In this document: positions 61,210 through 64,000 of the stretch, in pieces
Layout: every line of letters starts with the position of its first letter
How positions within the stretch are numbered: the first letter of the stretch is position 1
NCBI RefSeq assembly: GCF_008123425.1
Contig: NZ_VSSS01000051.1
Span: 62,001-126,000, forward strand
Direction: 5' to 3'
DNA: 64,000 nt
From: Bradyrhizobium rifense
GTDB taxonomy: Bacteria > Pseudomonadota > Alphaproteobacteria > Rhizobiales > Xanthobacteraceae
Notes under the pieces: model-generated
Databases searched by the model: none
The model's input: only the letters and a program-made list of their open reading frames with translations
What the model was told of the DNA's origin: nothing
Program-made: the position numbers and the translations under genes

Positions 61210-63804
61210 CTATCGTACCGCACCTTCGCCGATCAACGCGAACGGCCCCCACATCGCAGGGTAGGCATTGCGGGGCGACGAGGTGTCATCAACGTACGTT
61301 AACATCGCGCGCCGCAGAGCTTCGGCTCTGCCGATCTTTGGTTCGTTTTTGAGCAGATCGAAAGTCGAAGTGGTCAAGCGGGTAGCAGCCTCCGAATCCA
61401 CTGCCCAATGCGAAACCAAGAGCGCGCGCGCACCGGCATAAAAGAAGGCGCGCGCCAGTCCCGACAGGGCCTCGGCGCCCGGCTTGTCGCCGGCGATCGT
61501 GTTGCAGGCCGACAGCACGACCCAATCGGCATTGAGCTTGAGCTGGGCAACTTCGCTCGCCGTAAGCAAACCGTCGTCGAGCTCGGACGGCTGATCGGGA
61601 ATCGACAGCGCAAGCGATGGCTCGCCCACACCCTTGATGTCGCCGGCGACGAGGCCATGGGTCGCAAAGTAGATGATGCTGTATTGAGCAAGCGGTGCAC
61701 GCTTGAGCGTCGCTTCGCTGGCATCGCGGCCGAGATGAATGTCGGCATCAGTCGCGCCGACATCCTTCGCTACGGCGTTCAGCTCATCCGCAGTATCGGG
61801 AAGTTGCGGCAGCGCCTGGGCGAGCCGCGCGCGATCGACGCCCGCGCCGCGCCAGAAGTCGGTGTAAGCGATGGTCGCGATGCTGCGCGCGGCAACCTTG
61901 CCGCCTGCTGCGCGCCGGTCGGACGGAACACCCTCGGCGGGATTGAACACGGGATCGCCAAAGCCGGTCATCGGTTTGACGCCCTGATCCTTGCGCGCAA
62001 AGGTGCGCAGCGATTTCAGGCTGACCACCGATGGCAGCACCGAGATAGCTTGACGGCGCAGCAACCAGGCAGCGCTGCGATAGCCTTCGAGCGTCTCCGG
62101 GATTGCAGCTTGCGGTGTCTCCGTGACGAGCAGATGAAACGGCAGCGCGGTGAGCGCGCCCGACGGCACTGCGAGCAGGCTGCGCTTGTCCCTGGTCAGC
62201 GCCTCGACCGGGCCGAGCAGAGTGACATAGAGTTCGTTGGCGAGCGCGAGGTCGAACAAGCCTGATTTGCCGGCGCCGTCGCGCGCCTTGCCGACATCGA
62301 GACCTCGGCGGAAAGACGTGACCTTCTGCGCCAGCGCGTCGGCGCCAAGCGGAATTTCCTTCCAATCGGCGCGCTCGCGCGTGATGGCGATGACATAGCT
62401 GCGGTTATCGACGACGGAATAGAGCACCATCGCCTCATCGGCCGACAGCAGCGGCTGGACGTCCTTGACCGTCAACGGCAGCGGGTTGGAGAGCGAGGCG
62501 TAGTCGGGGAATTCAATGGCGAGCGTCTTCTGCGAGCCGGCGCGCTCGCTTGCGATGGCTGCGATCCGCGCGCGGCTGCGTTGCTCGGAGGCGACGTCGC
62601 GCTGCGCCGGCGGCTTCGACACGGCCGCGATGATCGCTTTGTCCAGCGCCTCAGATTCGGCTCCGAGATCCTGGTCCTTACGCACCAGCTCGGCGAGCCG
62701 GTCGCTGCCGGCGGCGAGCCGCACCGCGAGCTTGTTCACGGCCGATGCGGCGGAGGATTGCGTGCCGCGCTGGATCGCGGCGAGCGCCTCGTCGAGCGAC
62801 TTGTCTTGCGGCAGCAGCGCTTGCTGGTGCGCCGCAAACAGGATCGGCAACACCACGCGCAGCTGCGCGCGGTCGTTCGCAAGCGTTTTTTCCGCGAGCG
62901 GCAACGCGTCCGCAGTTCGCCCGGACACAAAGAGGAAATAAGCGAGATTGCTGGTGGATGCCGCGACGTCAGGATGATCCTGCCCAAGCGCACGCTCGCG
63001 GATGGCGAGCGCGCGGCGATACAGCGGTTCGGCATCGGCATAGCGCTGCTGGTGCTCGTAGAGGCCGGCGAGATTGTTGAGGGACCGCGCGACGTCGGGA
63101 TGATCGGGCCCCAGCGCTTTTTCGCGGATCGCGAGCGAGCGCTTGATCGGCGCTTCGGCTTCGGCGTCGCGACCGAGATCGCGATCGACCTGGCCAATGT
63201 TGTTCAGGACCGTGGCGACCGCAGGATGCTCGGGCCCGGCGGCCTTCTGGTAGATCGCGAGCGCGCGCTGAAACAGCGGCTCGGCTTCGGCCTGGCGCTG
63301 CTGCCTGACATAGAGCGTGGCCAGATTGTTGAGAGCCTGGCCGACATCGGGATGCTCGCGTGACAGGCTCTTTTCCCGGACGGCCAGCGCGCGCTTGAAC
63401 AGCGGCTCGGCTTCGGCAAAGCGGCTCTGCCGCTGATACAGCGCGGCGAGATTGGTCAGTTCGGCCGCGACCGGTGCGTTGTCGAGACCGAGCGACTTCT
63501 CCATCAATGCGATCGAACGCTTGTAGAGCGGCTCGGCGAGGTCGTCCCGGCCCTGACCGGCATAGACCTGACCGAGATTATTCAAGGCCGCCGCAAGTTC
63601 GCGACCGTTGTCGCTTTTCTCCAGGCTCGCGACCATTGCCTGCGCCAACGGAAGCGCTTCCGAATATCTGCCGGCCTTGGTGAGCTCGTTGATCCTGGCA
63701 CTCTCCGTCGCGAGATTGCCCTTCTGGGCAATACCTGGCGTAGCCAGCGATGCAGTGATCACGAGCGCCAAACCCGCGACCCATGCCAAACGACAACGCT
63801 TCAT
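61210..63804 (-). CDS. Exported TPR-CHAT (caspase-like) protein
   Basis: Protein of 864 residues from ATG 63804 (an ATG 11 codons earlier is less good). Signal peptide CRLAWVAGLALVITASLATP to GIAQ. Residues about 40-320 are repeats of the kinesin-light-chain TPR type, each about 42 residues (ALNNLATLYVRQQRQAEAEP and similar). A linker of some 250 residues leads to a CHAT domain (about 570-864) with caspase-type dyad His716 in IIYFATHGL and Cys767 in VVLSACNT, then GLARAFFYAGARALLVSHW. It may be an exported or membrane-side peptidase; target unknown. Confidence 0.88.
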   Translation of the reverse strand: MKRCRLAWVAGLALVITASLATPGIAQKGNLATESARINELTKAGRYSEALPLAQAMVASLEKSDNGRELAAALNNLGQVYAGQGRDDLAEPLYKRSIALMEKSLGLDNAPVAAELTNLAALYQRQSRFAEAEPLFKRALAVREKSLSREHPDVGQALNNLATLYVRQQRQAEAEPLFQRALAIYQKAAGPEHPAVATVLNNIGQVDRDLGRDAEAEAPIKRSLAIREKALGPDHPDVARSLNNLAGLYEHQQRYADAEPLYRRALAIRERALGQDHPDVAASTSNLAYFLFVSGRTADALPLAEKTLANDRAQLRVVLPILFAAHQQALLPQDKSLDEALAAIQRGTQSSAASAVNKLAVRLAAGSDRLAELVRKDQDLGAESEALDKAIIAAVSKPPAQRDVASEQRSRARIAAIASERAGSQKTLAIEFPDYASLSNPLPLTVKDVQPLLSADEAMVLYSVVDNRSYVIAITRERADWKEIPLGADALAQKVTSFRRGLDVGKARDGAGKSGLFDLALANELYVTLLGPVEALTRDKRSLLAVPSGALTALPFHLLVTETPQAAIPETLEGYRSAAWLLRRQAISVLPSVVSLKSLRTFARKDQGVKPMTGFGDPVFNPAEGVPSDRRAAGGKVAARSIATIAYTDFWRGAGVDRARLAQALPQLPDTADELNAVAKDVGATDADIHLGRDASEATLKRAPLAQYSIIYFATHGLVAGDIKGVGEPSLALSIPDQPSELDDGLLTASEVAQLKLNADWVVLSACNTIAGDKPGAEALSGLARAFFYAGARALLVSHWAVDSEAATRLTTSTFDLLKNEPKIGRAEALRRAMLTYVDDTSSPRNAYPAMWGPFALIGEGAVR

Positions 63805-63888
63805 GAACCCTCTCGCCGCCAACCGCACGGAGACCATTACGGTCTTGGGTCGCCGCGATGTGCGCCAGCGTTCAAAATTGTTGCAGCT

Positions 63889-63967
63889 GGTCCGTCTTCT
63901 ATCCGTCTTTTGATCCGTCTTGGCTAATCCGAATTGGCTAATCCGTCTTGGCTAATCCGTCTTGGCG
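63889..63967. repeat. Tandem repeat, 12-14-bp unit, about six copies
   Basis: Units GTCCGTCTTCTA, ATCCGTCTTTTG, ATCCGTCTTGGCTA, ATCCGAATTGGCTA, ATCCGTCTTGGCTA and ATCCGTCTTGGCG follow one another without gaps. It sits upstream of the CHAT gene and includes the stop codon of the partial gene at the window end. Likely a slippage-prone stretch. Confidence 0.8.
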
Positions 63968-64000
63968 CGTGCTTCGCTCGCAAGCCTGACCAGCATCTTG
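63952..64000 (-). CDS. Possible C-terminal end of a gene beginning beyond the window
   Basis: On the minus strand the frame reads KMLVRLASEARAKTD and stops at TAG (63954-63952). Only 15 residues are visible, so no family call is possible. The stop lies in the tandem repeat. Co-directional with the CHAT gene, about 150 bases ahead of it. Confidence 0.35.
   Translation of the reverse strand, partial: KMLVRLASEARAKTD

Noticed and set aside
61210..63804. CHAT gene as part of a CRISPR or gasdermin defence operon
   Set aside because: Neighbours are pckA and an unidentified partial gene; there is a signal peptide and no gasdermin, Cas7-11 or other defence gene in view.
63889..63967. CRISPR array
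   Set aside because: Units of 12-14 bases follow each other directly without spacers, and no cas gene is near.

Overview
This window looks like chromosomal core sequence from an alphaproteobacterium of the Bradyrhizobium/Rhodopseudomonas group. The evidence is high GC, dense codon-biased genes, the order rpmH-rnpA-yidC-engB-argB and dnaX-ybaB-recR beside the SRP RNA, a succinylase-type dapD/dapE pair, DUF1036 and DUF2865 proteins, a free-standing sigma region 1.1 protein, and many mosaic palindromic intergenic repeats. No plasmid, phage or CRISPR locus is visible.

Layout. 1-3641: end of an RND pump gene, a TPR/glycosyltransferase-9 fusion and a PAS-GGDEF diguanylate cyclase. 3691-8146: a compact block lying between a tRNA-Arg(ACG) gene and an exact 18-bp copy of that tRNA's 3' end. 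It holds two polar amino acid ABC permeases, their ATPase, an opine-dehydrogenase-family enzyme and a periplasmic binding protein. 8376-9971: a sensor histidine kinase, on the minus strand. 10261-19634: ribosome/RNase P/membrane insertion genes, then arginine and lysine biosynthesis (argB, dapD, dapE) with small membrane or secreted proteins between them. 19794-22003: truA, fmt and def on the minus strand. 22175-24944: rmuC and an AmpG-type MFS protein. 25068-28512: a small secreted protein, recR, ybaB, dnaX and SRP RNA, all minus. 28617-31893: a GlxA-type regulator divergent from an HD hydrolase-catalase pair. 32358-36719: a second amino-acid-type ABC transporter with an SDR and an enolase-superfamily enzyme. 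36856-39762: HIT, NudC, a PfkB kinase and an Lrp regulator. 39895-47399: phosphomannomutase/phosphoglucomutase, a retropepsin-like protease, HrpB helicase, UDP-glucose dehydrogenase and a membrane acyltransferase. 47612-53362: polA, FMN reductase, a LysE exporter, a GST and pyrE. 53475-64000: small secreted proteins, the sigma-1.1 protein, glgP, a thioesterase, pckA and a secreted TPR-CHAT protein.

How they work together. Most genes are housekeeping: translation initiation and maturation (fmt, def, truA, rnpA, tRNA-Arg), membrane protein biogenesis (yidC, SRP RNA), replication and repair (dnaX, recR, polA), lysine and arginine synthesis, carbon storage and gluconeogenesis (glgP, pckA) and surface sugar precursors (phosphomannomutase, UDP-glucose dehydrogenase). 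The accessory content is two solute-uptake-plus-catabolism operons, the oxidative-stress-like HD/catalase pair and the CHAT protein.

Best leads: (1) the tRNA-flanked opine-dehydrogenase/ABC block, which looks like a small genomic island without an integrase; (2) the free-standing sigma region 1.1 protein; (3) the exported TPR-CHAT protein; (4) changed catalytic or metal residues in PolA, DnaX and an SDR; (5) three 12-bp direct repeats phased at exactly 24 bp ahead of rmuC. All functional calls rest on motif recognition by eye; no database search was run.
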